DNA of 64,000 nt, from the NCBI GenBank assembly GCA_023213395.1, contig CM041465.1, positions 113,033,741 to 113,097,740 of the forward strand. Direction: 5' to 3'. Of this stretch, positions 23,941-35,240 are shown one piece after another. The DNA comes from Cycas panzhihuaensis (Eukaryota; Cycadophyta). Positions within the stretch are counted from its first letter, which is position 1. Every line of letters begins with the position of its first letter. The notes below the pieces were generated by a model. It saw only the letters and a list, made by a program, of their open reading frames with translations, searched no databases and had not been told where the DNA came from. A program made the translations under genes and the position numbers.

Positions 23941-24634
23941 CATCACAAACATCTTCATTTTTCTCTTTAAACTTGTGAAGCTTAAACTTGAAGAAAACTT
24001 TGAAAAAAACTTTGAATGTTTGTCCTCTAGCTTGATCATCATCAACTTGCCTTGTCACTTTAGTAATCTGTGTCTCTTTAATATTGAGTGGTTCAAATGA
24101 AGTCCAAGTAGGTACAGCTTGATTTGAATGAAGATGAATGGCTATAACTCTAATTTTATCTCTTAGAACTTTGACTTTGTCTTCTAAAATCTTTGTTTTG
24201 TGAGTAATTATCATATCATAAGGTTTCTCCCCCTCAAATGAAGGATCAACTTCACATGCAATAAGGTGATCGTTCATTTGACTTGAATTTTCTTTGCTAG
24301 TCTTTTCATCACAAACAACCTACTTGGACATCTATCTCACATGCTTAACAACATCAATGTTAAATTCATTTACATTGAGGGTTTCTCCCCCATAAATAGA
24401 ATCTAAGGTGTCCCATACAGATTTAGAGGTTGTCATTTCAAAAACTTTAGAAAAAATATTATCATTTATACTACAAAATAATATAGCTAAGGCTTTATTA
24501 TCCTTTTTTATGTCTTCTTTTTTATTAAGGCCATATCCATCTTATAGATATCTCCAAAGATTATTTGTGATAAAGTAAGTTTTCATTATTTTATGCTATT
24601 ATGATAAATCATAGCCATCAAATATAGGGAATCG
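23933..24634 (-). pseudogene. gag: Element C2 gag-like frame next to the 3' LTR
   Basis: The minus-strand translation from about 24634 shows RFPIFDGYDL, NNLWRYL, EDIKKDNKALAILFCSINDN, TSKSVWDTLDSIYGGE and VVKHVR, matching the C1 gag-like frame block for block. An open frame, 24277-23933, follows: MNDHLIACEVDPSFEGEKPY, a helical KTKILEDKVKVLRDKIRVIA, and the tail KFKEKNEDVCDDY. No zinc knuckle, protease or pol is present. Two stops break the N-terminal part. The domain is copia gag-like; its position at the 3' end is unusual. Role unknown; it could be particle protein or a captured fragment. Confidence 0.75.
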
Positions 24635-25421
24635 TATTTTATTTAGATTTATTACCATTTTTATAGAAAACTTTAGTACATAATCGAAAAAAAATGTGAT
24701 TTTCAAGTAGATAAATCCTTAAATAATTTCAATACTAATGCAAGTAGATGGTAAGGCTATTCCAAAAAGAATGCATTCCAATGTCAATAAGTTTATCAAT
24801 GATGTGATTTTGGTAGTAAGTTCCAAAAAAAAATGTAATACCTTTAAAAATGAAATGAGATTCCTTTTATGCAAAAAGAAAGTAACTTTAATGAAACACA
24901 ATAATCTTTAGGCACAATTAAATAAACAATAAACTCTTGAAAGAAATATGTAAGTAATCACTTTCCCAAAAGAATGTAATGCCTTTAAAAGAAAGATTCC
25001 TTTGGAAAAATAAAGGGTACAACCAACTAGATGCTACTGTTACAAGTGTAATAAGTGTATGAACTTTTCAATAATGATGAATGAAAAATACTTTTAATAA
25101 ATGTATGCCTTTAGAATAAACTTACAAACTTATAAGGTATAGTTTTAGATATACTTTGAAATATAATGATTATATGAGAAAATTTAGAAAGTAACTAATA
25201 TCCTTTTAAATATACAAATATGAAATAAGACTTTTGATGTAAAATAATAAGGAAAACTCTAGTCTTTTGATTTTTTAAATGAATATACGCAAACTTAAGA
25301 AAGAAAATGATCTTCTCTTTTAATGCAAGAAATCCTTTTGTCTTGATGAAGTTATATAATGTAGAAAATCTGAAATATATATATATATATATAGATATAT
25401 ATATATATATATATATATAGA

Positions 25422-25481
<60 letters not shown>

Positions 25482-28400
25482 TATAGATATATAGATATAT
25501 ATATATATATATATAGATATAGATATATAGATATATATATATATATATATATATATTCCTCTTTAGAAAGATGAATAATATGAAGAAGAAACTTCCAAAA
25601 AATGAATTATACTCATTTTAGAATGTAGGACCACCTAGCTTGTCACTTGCTTTAGATGTATGTGATCAATTTTCTACTATAAATTAGCTTAAAAGAAACT
25701 ATGTAAAAGTCAAATAAAAGCCTCAAACATGTATCATAAGTAATCAGTAAGAAAAATAAAGAAAGATCTCCTTAAAAACAGGTTAAGAGGACAAGCCTAT
25801 TGGGATACATCAAATGTTTAAGTTGATCAGCTTTAAAGTTGTACTAAACAATATCAAACTAAGGTGAGATTATACGAATTTAAATATTAATAAAATATTT
25901 ATTCAACGAAACTAACCATTTTGAGAATGGATTCTTACAAATCAGGATTTTAATGTACAAATGATATGGTCTCTTTTTTTAGGCTTAATGGGATCCTAAG
26001 GCTTAAAATATTATGAAATACTAGTATAAAACTTATGGGACAATGTAATATGATTAAATATAGTTTAAAGAGTTTCTTAATATGTTTTTTAATTAATAAA
26101 CTTGAGAAATAGTGTATAAAAATATGTAATAATGATAAACTAAGAGCTTTTATATACCTCAAATTTGATAACTTGTAGAACCTATAAAATAGACTCAAAA
26201 TGAAATAAAAATAACTTGAAACTATAGATATCTAAAATATCTTTCACTAAAATTAGATGGTACTCAATTCTGAGTTATGAAGCTCAAGATATTAAAGAAA
26301 CCGTTAAAAGTGTCATTCCAAGGTTAATAAAATAGGTAGCACAAGTAAGGTCAAATTTGACCTACTTAAACCTATAATATAATTAATCAAATCAAGTAAA
26401 AAATACCTTTAAACAATAGTTTTTAGAATTAGGATTCCAACGAATCTTACGGTTTGAAAATTTGATTTCTAGTTGAGGAGATACTGTTGAAAATGTAACT
26501 AGTATTTTTTATGTAAATATGTTTAAAAACACTAAAGTGTTACTTTAACCAATTAAAATAATGATTAAAACATCCTAAAAAATAAAATGAATAAATAGTA
26601 ATGAAGTTTGTTGAAAATAGATTACTACAGAGTAGATCTGGGCAAAAAATAATTTCTCGGTGATAAACTATAACCTAATAAACAAGGGATTTTGTGATAA
26701 TAACTCAAAAAAACTTTATAAAAAAATGATTGACTTTATCTCATTAAAATCAACTCAAATTGGCCCCAAATATGGAAAAGAACTAGCCTAAACTATATCC
26801 CACAAAATTTTGGACTCAACGGAATAGGTTTCATTAAAAACTAATACCCCAACAAGAAGATATTGTAGAAAATAGCCAGGTAGATTATGTTCCAAGGAAA
26901 AATTTAAAAAAAAAAAGGAAAAAAGTTTATAAAGTTAAAAATGCCCTTTTTAATAAATAAAGTATGAGTCATATAGATTGATGTGACTAGGAGTTAAGTT
27001 CTTAAAGGGGCTAATGCCTTATAAAATGGAGCTCAAATATTATAAAATATGATTTAATTTTTCATAACCTTGATAATATGAAATAAAATATTTAAAAACG
27101 TTATTATGTTAAATATGAAAATGGTAGCGCACGGGATAGAGACACAGTGATGCTAAATGAAGGCTAAACAACATTGATCGATCTTAGATTTGAGATGAGA
27201 TAGACCCACAGGGAGGTGCCCAAGTAAGGAAAACTAGATTTTATAAAGAAATTTCAAAAATATTTAAGAAAAAATAATGAAAAATATTGAAAACTTAAGA
27301 AACTAATGTTGAATCACTTTGGAGGTTGGATATCTCTCTGTAAGTAAGAGAATGAGATGAAAATTGACAAGCAATAACATGTCTTGGGTAGCCATGTTCT
27401 GGTAAAAGTTTACAATGATCTGTTGCTTATGCGCTGAGAATAAGCCTACAAACTAAATGAGAGCCAAATGGAGGAGCAATTGATCAAGATGAGAAATCTC
27501 ACTATACGATCAATGAAATCTTAAACTATTTCTTTCACTAGCTCACTGGCTCAATAAAGATCATAATGAGTGGTCACTTACAAGGGTTTCTAGTGCTAGA
27601 TCTATTGCACAAGCTTGCTAAATTGAGCGTATCAAGTTGCCCAAAAAATAAACTTAAAAAATAAACATAAAATGAAAAAATATTTTTTCAGTCTGAGAAA
27701 CTATTAAACACCTTAAAAAACTAACCAGATGTGGCTGTGGAGGGTCTACAGAAGTATATTAATCAAAAAAATTTCAAAAAATTATAATTTTTTATATAAA
27801 AAATCAAAAACTATATCAACAAAAATATGTACTTAGAGGGAAAACTTCATTAGGTTAGATCTCACCAATGGAAAAATGAAATATGATGAAACTAGAGGAG
27901 TAGCTTGATATAGTTGATGGAAAGATCTGTATCAAATTTTGTGATAAATAGATACTTAGATGTAGAGAATGAAGCTCTAGTTCTCAGGGAGGTCGTACAC
28001 CTTTATGAAGACTGTGTGGCCCAATAAATGCTTAAAATTAAGCCAAACATGCTTGGTCTATCTCATATCAGAATTGCACCCCTATCACATAAAAAAATTA
28101 AAGTGAAAAGAAGTCAAAATGATGAAATGAGAGAAGGGGCAATGGGGTTTTACTGCTAAAAAAATATCCGGGCTTCCAAGAGGGAGATCTCTTCGTTAGG
28201 GCATTAGAAGTTAAAACTGTCAAATCCAATATGGAGCTAATTTAGAGAGCTTCAAAATGACTGGTGATTTACTAGGGTTTCATTCACCGTGGAGACTACA
28301 CCAGCCTGTAAAAGCACAAGTTCTTTCCTAAACCTTAAAAAAATGGTGAATAGATAATAAAATCTTATAAAATATCAAACAAAATCATAATATAACTTCT

Positions 28401-28826
28401 CTAAAAAATCTGTTGGGCTGAGTATGTAGTAATTATTACATAGATCTAAAAAAATATTGAGTAAATAGACTAAATACGTAAAAAATGGCTAAATATTTAA
28501 CAAAATATACAAAACTTGTTAATAAAAACTTCATAAAGTGATGAGATCTTGAATATTTTATCGATTACAACTGTGATCCTACACATATATATGAAAATAT
28601 GGGTTATTTTACAAATATAAATAAAAAATAATCAATTTTTTAATAAAAAATAATATAAGAAACTACTAATAAGCTTTACATAAAATGAATAAAACCAGTA
28701 TTTAGCTTGTCGTGAGTATATCTACTTCAGAAACTAATGGATCTTCTTATTTCTCAAGAAAATACCAAATAAACACATGATTTGTCCTCTAATACCAAAT
28801 GAAGATGCAACAAGCCAACAATCTAA
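24635..28826 (-). other. Element C2 non-coding interior
   Basis: About 4.2 kb, AT-rich, without a recognisable protein. It contains the long AT microsatellite at 25375-25556. Blocks shared with C3 (such as the CCTATAAAATAGACTCAAAA block near 26180, AATGAGTGGTCACTT near 27566 and TCTGTTGGGCTGAG near 28408) show that the interior is a family trait rather than random DNA. Confidence 0.6.
25375..25556. repeat. (AT)n microsatellite with GATA interruptions
   Basis: About 180 bp of alternating AT with scattered TAGATATAGATAT interruptions, inside the interior of C2. It can fold on itself on either strand and is likely to vary in length. Confidence 0.95.
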
Positions 28827-28840
28827 GCTCTGATACCAAA
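28827..28840 (-). promoter_or_regulatory. Element C2 primer-binding site (initiator tRNA-Met)
   Basis: The plus strand shows GCTCTGATACCA (28827-28838). Its reverse complement, TGGTATCAGAGC, is the exact plant initiator-Met primer core. It is two bases from the LTR and fixes the minus-strand orientation of C2. Confidence 0.92.
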
Positions 28841-29170
28841 TGAAGGTTTGTAAAATGATAAGATAGAGTAGAGCATATATCAAATAATCAATACATTATT
28901 ACATAAACATAATAGTCTTTGTATTCAATCCATCTTTGAGAGAGTATTACAAATATCCAAAATGAAGGTAGTGTCAAAAGACACCAGGGTTTCTCACCCC
29001 AATAAAGATATAGTTTGAGGGAGGAGGAAAACCTCCTCAACCTCCAAAATTTAAAGTATAATAAAATAATGCTTAACTAAAGTAACTTTAACCTTACCTT
29101 ACTTACCTTCACATGTGTGTACTCACATGTGTAAATGGTGGGAGTGGGGTGATGAACATTAACCCTAACA
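28841..29170 (-). repeat. Element C2 5' LTR
   Basis: 330 bp, TGAAGGTTTG to CCCTAACA. Hairpins: GTGTC-AAAA-GACAC (28971-28984), GGGT-TTCTC-ACCC (28987-28999) and GAGGAGG-AAAA-CCTCCTC (29021-29038). Confidence 0.92.
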
Positions 29171-30400
29171 TACGTATTACCTATAGAAGGTGTAGGTTCC
29201 ATTTGAATTATAGGAGATATATTCATTGGTGTTTATTATGTGCCAAAGATGAAACTTAATCGTCTCCTTACTTAGGAAATCCTTAAGCAATGTATGAAAA
29301 TTAAGCTTTACAATAATAAATGTATAGTTAAGGATCCTACAAATAAATTCTCTATTGTTGCTACTAAGAGAGAAGAAGATAACTTTTAGGTGTTTAAGAA
29401 ATTTAGAGCTTAAAAGGATTCTCATGCTTTTGTTGCTAATGTTGATGATATGAGTAAGTTATGGGTTGAGCATTTATCTTACCTTAACTACTAGAACATC
29501 AACCTTATGAATAGGTTAAAGATAGTGGTAGGTTTACCATAAGTTATATGTTTAGAAGTCATTTGTGAATAATGTATATATAGGAAACACCATCATTATC
29601 CATTTGCTAGGGATAGTGCTTAGAGAGAAAAGGAGAAGTTGGAACTTATACATACTGACTGAATGGAACCATTATTAAATCCTTCTATCTTTAGTGCTTG
29701 ATTTCTCCGTATGTTTATAGATGATTATATTAGAAAAACATGGGTGTTATTTTTAAAAAATAAATATGATATATTTGATCATTTTTGTGAATGGAAAATT
29801 AGTTTTAAGAATGACTGTAATAAGAAATGGAAAGGAGTATGATAATAATACCTTTAGTTAGTTATGCTTTGATCATAGTATAAAACAAAAATTAATAGTC
29901 TTATATATACCATAATAAAATGGTATTGCAAAGAGAAAGAATCACACCATAATGGAGATAGCAAGGTGTATAGTATATGAAAAGAATCTACCTCTATTGT
30001 TTTAGGTAAAAGCTGTTGTGATAATTATTTATATTCTAAATAGGGTACTTATGAAAGTTATTAGTAACATTATGGTCGATGAGTATTGGACTAGTTAAAA
30101 ATCTTCCATTAATTATTTCAAGGTATTTGGGCACATTGCATATATATATATCATAGACAACATCGAAAAATGTTAGATTATAAGAATTTAAAATGTATTT
30201 TTATAGGGTACTTGCAAGATAATATGGATTGTAGACTTTAGGATCCATAGGGAAAGAAGCTTTTGGTTAGTTACGATGTTAAGTTTGATGAGCCAATGAT
30301 ATTCCATAATTAAAGGTCATCTAAAGATAGATTTTATCTTCTACTTCTTCCATTTTTAAGCCAAGTTTCAATAGGAGTAAAAGGTTCAAGAACTTAACAT
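29171..30400 (+). pseudogene. pol: Element B protease end, pre-integrase and integrase
   Basis: After C2 the frame resumes at LPIEGVGSI, then IFIGVYYVPKMKLN. The gag-pre-integrase domain (LMNRLKIVVGLP) has its zinc finger damaged, with a stop inside the CxxC. The integrase core shows MFIDDYIRKTWV and FDHFCEWK, but the second catalytic-Asp block is missing or deleted near 29830. Stops are frequent, most at Gln or Trp positions. It is inactive. Confidence 0.82.
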
Positions 30401-30479
30401 TATATCAAAAATAGAAGCAAGACTAAGTGGGAGTAATAATGAGGAGTTGTTACAATAGGAGATATGTACAACACCACAT

Positions 30480-32140
30480 GCTCTATTAGGGGATAAGATG
30501 ACTATTGAGGAATCCAGTGTAATAGTGGAAGAGAGTAAAGATAGTCAAAGAATAAGAAGTTAGCATATTAGTCAAATTTTAGTGGTGGATACCAACAATT
30601 CTGGCAATCCCATTTCATATGAAGAAGTAAAAGAAGATGTGTAATAGAGAGATATAATGGAGGAGGAGTATAATTCTATTACGAAGAATGATACATGAGA
30701 TTTAGTTCCTTTACCTCTATCTAAAAACATAGTTAGTTATAAGTGGGTTTACAAGATGAAGTTTTGTTCCAATGGAGACATAGATAAGCATAAGCCTAGA
30801 CTTGTTATGTAGGGTTTCAAATAGAAAGAAGGAATTAAATATAAGGAGATATTTACACCAATTTCGAGGATGTCAATGATTTGATTAATCCTTACTTTAG
30901 CAACTATATATAATTGGGGGTTACATAAAATAGACATGAAGTTAATATTACTTAATGAAGACTTGAAAGAGGAGATCCATATAGCTCAACCTCTTGGTTT
31001 CGTGAAGAAAGGATAGAAGCATTTAGTGTGCTATTTAAGGAAATCTCTTTATGGCATAAAACAAATACCATAAGCTTGGTATAATAGTATAGATACTAGA
31101 TTAAAGGAGGATGGTTTTGTACAATAGAATTAGATTTGAGTCTTTATATTTGAAAAAATAAAACTATAATAATTATTATTATGTTGTATATTGATGACCT
31201 TATTTTCATATACAATTATAATAAGACTATTATAGCTACAATGTCCTATTTGGAATATACTTTTAATATGATAGATCTTAGCAAACTTCATTACTTCTTA
31301 GGCATTGAGATTGGAAAAATAGATGATCATATTATAATGTCACAATCCAGGTATGTTGAAAGCTTACTTAAAAGATTTGGGATGAAGGGCTACATACCAA
31401 TAAAGGCACCATGTGTAAAGGGCACAAAGCTCTTAAAAGATATAAATAAGCCAATTATAAATAGGAATGTGTATCAATAATTAGTAGGGAATTTGATTTA
31501 CTTAACTTATAGTAGGCTTGATATTGCTTATGTTATTAGATCGGTGTCTCATTACATGCAGAGTCCTAAAGAGCCTCACTGGGTTACTGCAAAGAGTATT
31601 ATGAAGTATATTAAGGGAATATTTAATCTTGGCCTTGAATACCCTCATAGTGGAGAGACAGACTTGTATGGGCATAATGACGTTAATTATGATGGAGATA
31701 CAAAAGATAGAAAATTAACTATAGAATTTATTTTTGGTATTGGTAATGGGTTTGTATCATGGCAATCCCAAAAGCAAACCACTATCGTATTGTCTTCTAG
31801 AAAGGTTAAGTACTAAGGACTAAGTGTAGGTACAATGGAAGTAGTATAATTGTACGTACTTTTAGATACTCTTAAAACATCTTCTAGCACACTTGTTATA
31901 TATATTGGTAATTAGAGTATTATTCAACTTTTAAAGAATCTAGAATTTCATGCATGTACAAAACACATTATGATTCATCATCATTACACGCATGAACAAA
32001 TTAGATCAAGGAAATTATAAGTTGAATTTTAACCAAGTGAATAATAATTTACAAACATATTCACCAAAAATCTTATTAAAGACCACTTCATCAAGATTCA
32101 TGTAAATTTAAGACTTAGCGAAGTTATCCTTGAGGGGGGA
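30480..32140 (+). pseudogene. pol: Element B reverse transcriptase and RNase H
   Basis: The RT starts around NDT-DLVPLPLSKNIV (30690) and continues through KSLYGIKQ to a YIDD box near 31187-31198 (open frame 31181-31480: MLYIDDLIFIYNYN, then DLSKLHYFLGIEIG). The next open frame, 31493-31816, holds the RT thumb and RNase H start (LTYSRLDIAYVIRSVSHYM, KYIKGIFNLGLEY). The first RNase H Asp block reads GHNDVNYDGD, so the active-site Asp-x-Asp is altered. A degraded end (IRSRKL, NIFTKNL) follows. It is not functional. Confidence 0.87.
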
Positions 32141-32210
32141 TGCATCAACAAGGAGTAAAGATAAATGATAGTCCAACCCTTGGGAAAACTTCAAGACTCC
32201 ACATTTACAT

Positions 32211-32220
32211 TAAGGGGGGA
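32211..32220 (+). promoter_or_regulatory. Element B polypurine tract
   Basis: TAAGGGGGGA lies immediately before the 3' LTR. A second purine run (TGAGGGGGGATG) lies about 80 bp upstream. Confidence 0.87.
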
Positions 32221-32521
32221 TGTTAGAGTGGTGTCTTAACCACTTAACCTAACTAATATTTATGTGGTATATATGTGTGAATATTATAATGTAATGTAAT
32301 TTATTATTATGTGGGCCAATGAGTGTAATACATGATATACTTATAGATCTATTTAAAGGGATCTAAAGTCCATTATACATTACACTTTTGTATCAATATA
32401 ACCAATAATGTTTGTGGTGGGTTTTTACTAAAAGTTTTACCACATCAATTTTGCATTATGCACTTATTAATTTTATGCTTATTGTGTACATAAACAATTT
32501 GTTTGTCTATGATTTTTAACA
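32221..32521 (+). repeat. Element B 3' LTR
   Basis: 301 bp, TGTTAGAGTGGTGTC to GATTTTTAACA, followed by TCTTC (target duplication). It contains GTGGTGGGTTTTTACT, the near-3' motif shared with the A and D LTRs. Confidence 0.92.
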
Positions 32522-32526
32522 TCTTC

Positions 32527-34100
32527 ATCTAAGGTTAGATCAATCGTAAAAGAAAGACTATCAAACCTTATCAACTTCCTTGCTATAGAAAAAGATATAA
32601 ATTACCAATCATTAAGGGTTTCACTCTTAAAATGGAATGTGTAGAGGGAGAAACACATTGGATGCCTACGCTATATGTAGAAAAATAGAGAAGACATACT
32701 ATAGATAAAGAAGGTTGCCCTATTTATTTGTGGGTTGCACATGTAGAAGGAAAAATTATGAAGGAAAATGCACATTATAAAGGGAAAAGGCATGCCATTA
32801 AGAGATTCTATGCATTACTAGATGCCTAATATAGTTGTTAAATAGTAGTAAAAGCATATCAAATAGCCCACAACAAATGCTCAAGATTTGTAGTAGTGCA
32901 TGAAATGCCCACTTAGTCATATTTACATCATACACATACCCATGTAGGAGTTTAAACATCAAGGAGACATCATTGTAACGCAGAGATCAAACATCTAAGA
33001 CTAAGAGAGGGTTATAATATTAAGAAAGTAAAATACTAATATAGAGATCAAACACAAGAAATATAAAAGACTAGTAGACATCCAAATTAAATTGTTATCA
33101 TACCATAAACAACTAGATAGTGAGGATAGTATACTAAACATAAAGGGCCACATAAACTGTAAAGAAAATAATGGAAAACTTCATCTTAGAAATTTATAAA
33201 AAATAGATGAGTTAAAAATTGGAAGGAGGAGGGAGACCACTAATTTTTACATGCCCAATGATGAATATTACAATGAAACCCATGTTACTAGCTTATTATT
33301 CTAATCCTTAACAAGCCAACACTTGAGTGGTAGGGTTATTTTTAGAAAAATGACTTCTTTTTAGAGAAAAAATCAAATTTTTTGGAGAGTTCTAGTGTTA
33401 CTCACATGTTTTGGAGGAATATTACTAGGAGAATATTCTTAAACAATCTTTGGTTAAAAATTATTTTTTATTCTCTAAAGTTTGGAACATGTTAAACTAA
33501 ATTAGGTTTAATTTTAAAGTCTAGAGTGAAGCCCCCTTCCAAGTAGCCCCTAGTTAAATAGTAATTTGGGAGATAGGGATTTAATAGAACAATTTAGAGT
33601 ATGTTTTAAACTTGTAAATATATTATACAGCATGACTTTTTGAGACCTATCATCTAACGACAATCATATATAGCACTTTAGTACAAAACTTTGGTGAAAA
33701 TTTATTTTTTATATTTTTAAAAATATTTCAATGACCTATGACTAGACCAAGGTAATAAAATCACTTATACCAGCTACTTGTAGATAGACATAACTTTTAT
33801 AGCTTTCTTACTTTATTTTTGTGCTTATTTACTTATTTTTTAATTATTTTTAATTAAATTTTTACTTAAAATAGCTTCTAGAGGAACCATAATAGGAATG
33901 GTCATATACAAACTAATAGGTCCTAAAATTTGTACTATCTAAAAACATTAAATGTTTAGCTTGTTTCATCTAAATTATATCTAGAAGTATATGGAAAATT
34001 TTGTAATGGTTAGAGATTCTATAGAGATCAGTACTTTTAAAAATAAATTGAATATTGATGCTAACTTTAATGTTGAATATTAATCAAAACTATAAATAAT
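32527..34100. other. Stretch between elements B and E, no gene recognised
   Basis: AT-rich sequence with scattered short frames, none recognised. The right part probably holds the 5' leader, or a lost 5' LTR, of element E; no LTR boundary was found. Confidence 0.35.
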
Positions 34101-34182
34101 ATTTGATTTTTTTAATATGTCTATTAGTGACATTATCATTTTAAATCTCAAAGCCATTACTACATCGTAGTAGATGTAAGAC

Positions 34183-34938
34183 ATGGCTGTGAACCTATTT
34201 GAACATAGAGATGACATGAGATATTTAAACTTACAAAGCTATTTATATGCGTTAAAGATAATAAAAAATATAGTGGATTATATATGTAATATAAGATCAA
34301 TTCAGTATCAACTATTACTAATTAGGGACATCGTTCTTGATTTAGAAAATATTACTTATATATTAAGGAGTCTTCCACTCTTATGTAAGAACTTCAAAAC
34401 CATATTGGCTTTGTTTGATAAAATGTTTAATTTAGTGATTAGTTCTTTAAAATCCTTACTTATGGAACTTGAGCAAAATTTAAAGCATATGCATGATGAA
34501 TCATCTAAAGCTCTAGTATCAAAATTAAAATACAAGTAGGCTTATATTCTAAGGAAAAATACATCTTCTAAAGCTATAGTTCAAAAGGACAAGCTAAGAG
34601 TATCAAAGAGATAATACATATCTAAATTTTATCATTGTGGGAAGTTAAGTCATATAAAAAAGGATTATTAGAAATGGAAGTAATAATAATACTCTCGATA
34701 GTCTCAGAATTAGCCCTAATAACAAAAGTAGCAACGATGACAACAATAACAACCTTGATAATGTGGTTATATTATGGACTCAACTAAAGAGAAATCTAAC
34801 ATAATTACAACATGGTTATTTATTTCCATGTACAAAATGGATTCTAGTGTACGAGATATATGATTCAATGATTTAGGTATATCAAAATACATGATTGAAA
34901 GGTTAGAATGGTTTAGTAAGATGTGGCAGGTGAATTAG
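34183..34938 (+). pseudogene. gag: Element E gag with damaged zinc knuckle
   Basis: The open frame 34183-34539 has the UBN2 pattern of copia gag: YLNLQSYLYALKIIKN, YQLLLIRDIVLDLENITYIL, RSLPLLCKNFKTILALFDKM and ISSLKSLLMELEQ. Beyond its stop, a knuckle remnant reads KFYHCGKLSHIKKDY (about 34621-34667); the first and last Cys are gone while the central C..H ligands remain. Family Gag coats element RNA in cytoplasmic particles. The frame ends at the D insertion (target ATTAG). The sequence is a different lineage from A, B and D. Confidence 0.82.
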
Positions 34939-35226
34939 TGTTAGAGCGATAAATTAACCACTTAACTTGACTAATATTAATATGGTTCATTATTATGTGA
35001 ATATAATGATGTAATTATATAGTTGATAGATGTATATTTGAGGCACTTATAGATCTATTTAAAGGGACCCTAAGTCCATTGTATTTTAATATTTTTATGC
35101 ATCAATGTAATCTATTATTCTGTGGTGGGTTTTTATTATAAGATTTCCCACATTAGTTTTGCTTTGTGTGCTTATTTCTTTCATACTTATTGTATATATA
35201 AATGATCTATATTCTTGTTTCTAACA
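34939..35226 (+). repeat. Element D 5' LTR
   Basis: TGTTAGAGCGATAAAT to TTGTTTCTAACA. It aligns along its whole length with the 3' LTR (by eye about one difference in six positions) and shares TTATAGATCTATTTAAAG with element B. Confidence 0.93.
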
Positions 35227-35240
35227 TCATATCAGAGTTA
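35227..35240 (+). promoter_or_regulatory. Element D primer-binding site
   Basis: TCATATCAGAGTTA follows the LTR. The TATCAGAG core of the initiator-Met primer site is intact; the flanking bases have changed. Confidence 0.8.

Larger units (their letters stand above)
23593..29170 (-). mobile_element. Element C2: non-autonomous LTR retroelement
   Basis: Minus-strand order is 5' LTR (29170-28841), initiator-Met primer site, about 4.2 kb without coding, gag-like frame, purine tract and 3' LTR (23923-23593). LTR lengths are 330 and 331 bp with about 23 differences by hand count (near 7%). Flanks TGTGT and TACGT are a target duplication with two transition mismatches, possibly from an original TGCGT. 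The insertion splits the protease frame of element B (DACV / LPIEGVG). No pol domain is visible. It is the best-preserved C-family member here. Confidence 0.92.
16447..32521 (+). mobile_element. Element B: Ty1/copia retrotransposon split by C1 and C2
   Basis: The LTRs are about 300 bp each (16447-16744, 32221-32521). Primer site, long leader, gag, protease, integrase, RT and RNase H occur in copia order, and the purine tract abuts the 3' LTR. Flanks TTTTC and TCTTC form a target duplication with one mismatch. Without its two guests the element is about 6.2 kb, close to element A. By eye the LTRs differ at roughly 15-20% of positions, more than those of C2 inside it, as the nesting requires. 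The gag opening and LTR motifs show kinship with A and D. Confidence 0.92.

Noticed and set aside
18796-29170. C1 and C2 as the remains of one duplicated DNA transposon
   Set aside because: Terminal repeats are direct rather than inverted, and primer sites, polypurine tracts and 5-bp duplications mark LTR retroelements.
34183-34539. 118-codon open frame as a host gene
   Set aside because: Its blocks are those of copia gag (UBN2), and a zinc-knuckle remnant follows in the same direction; it belongs to element E.
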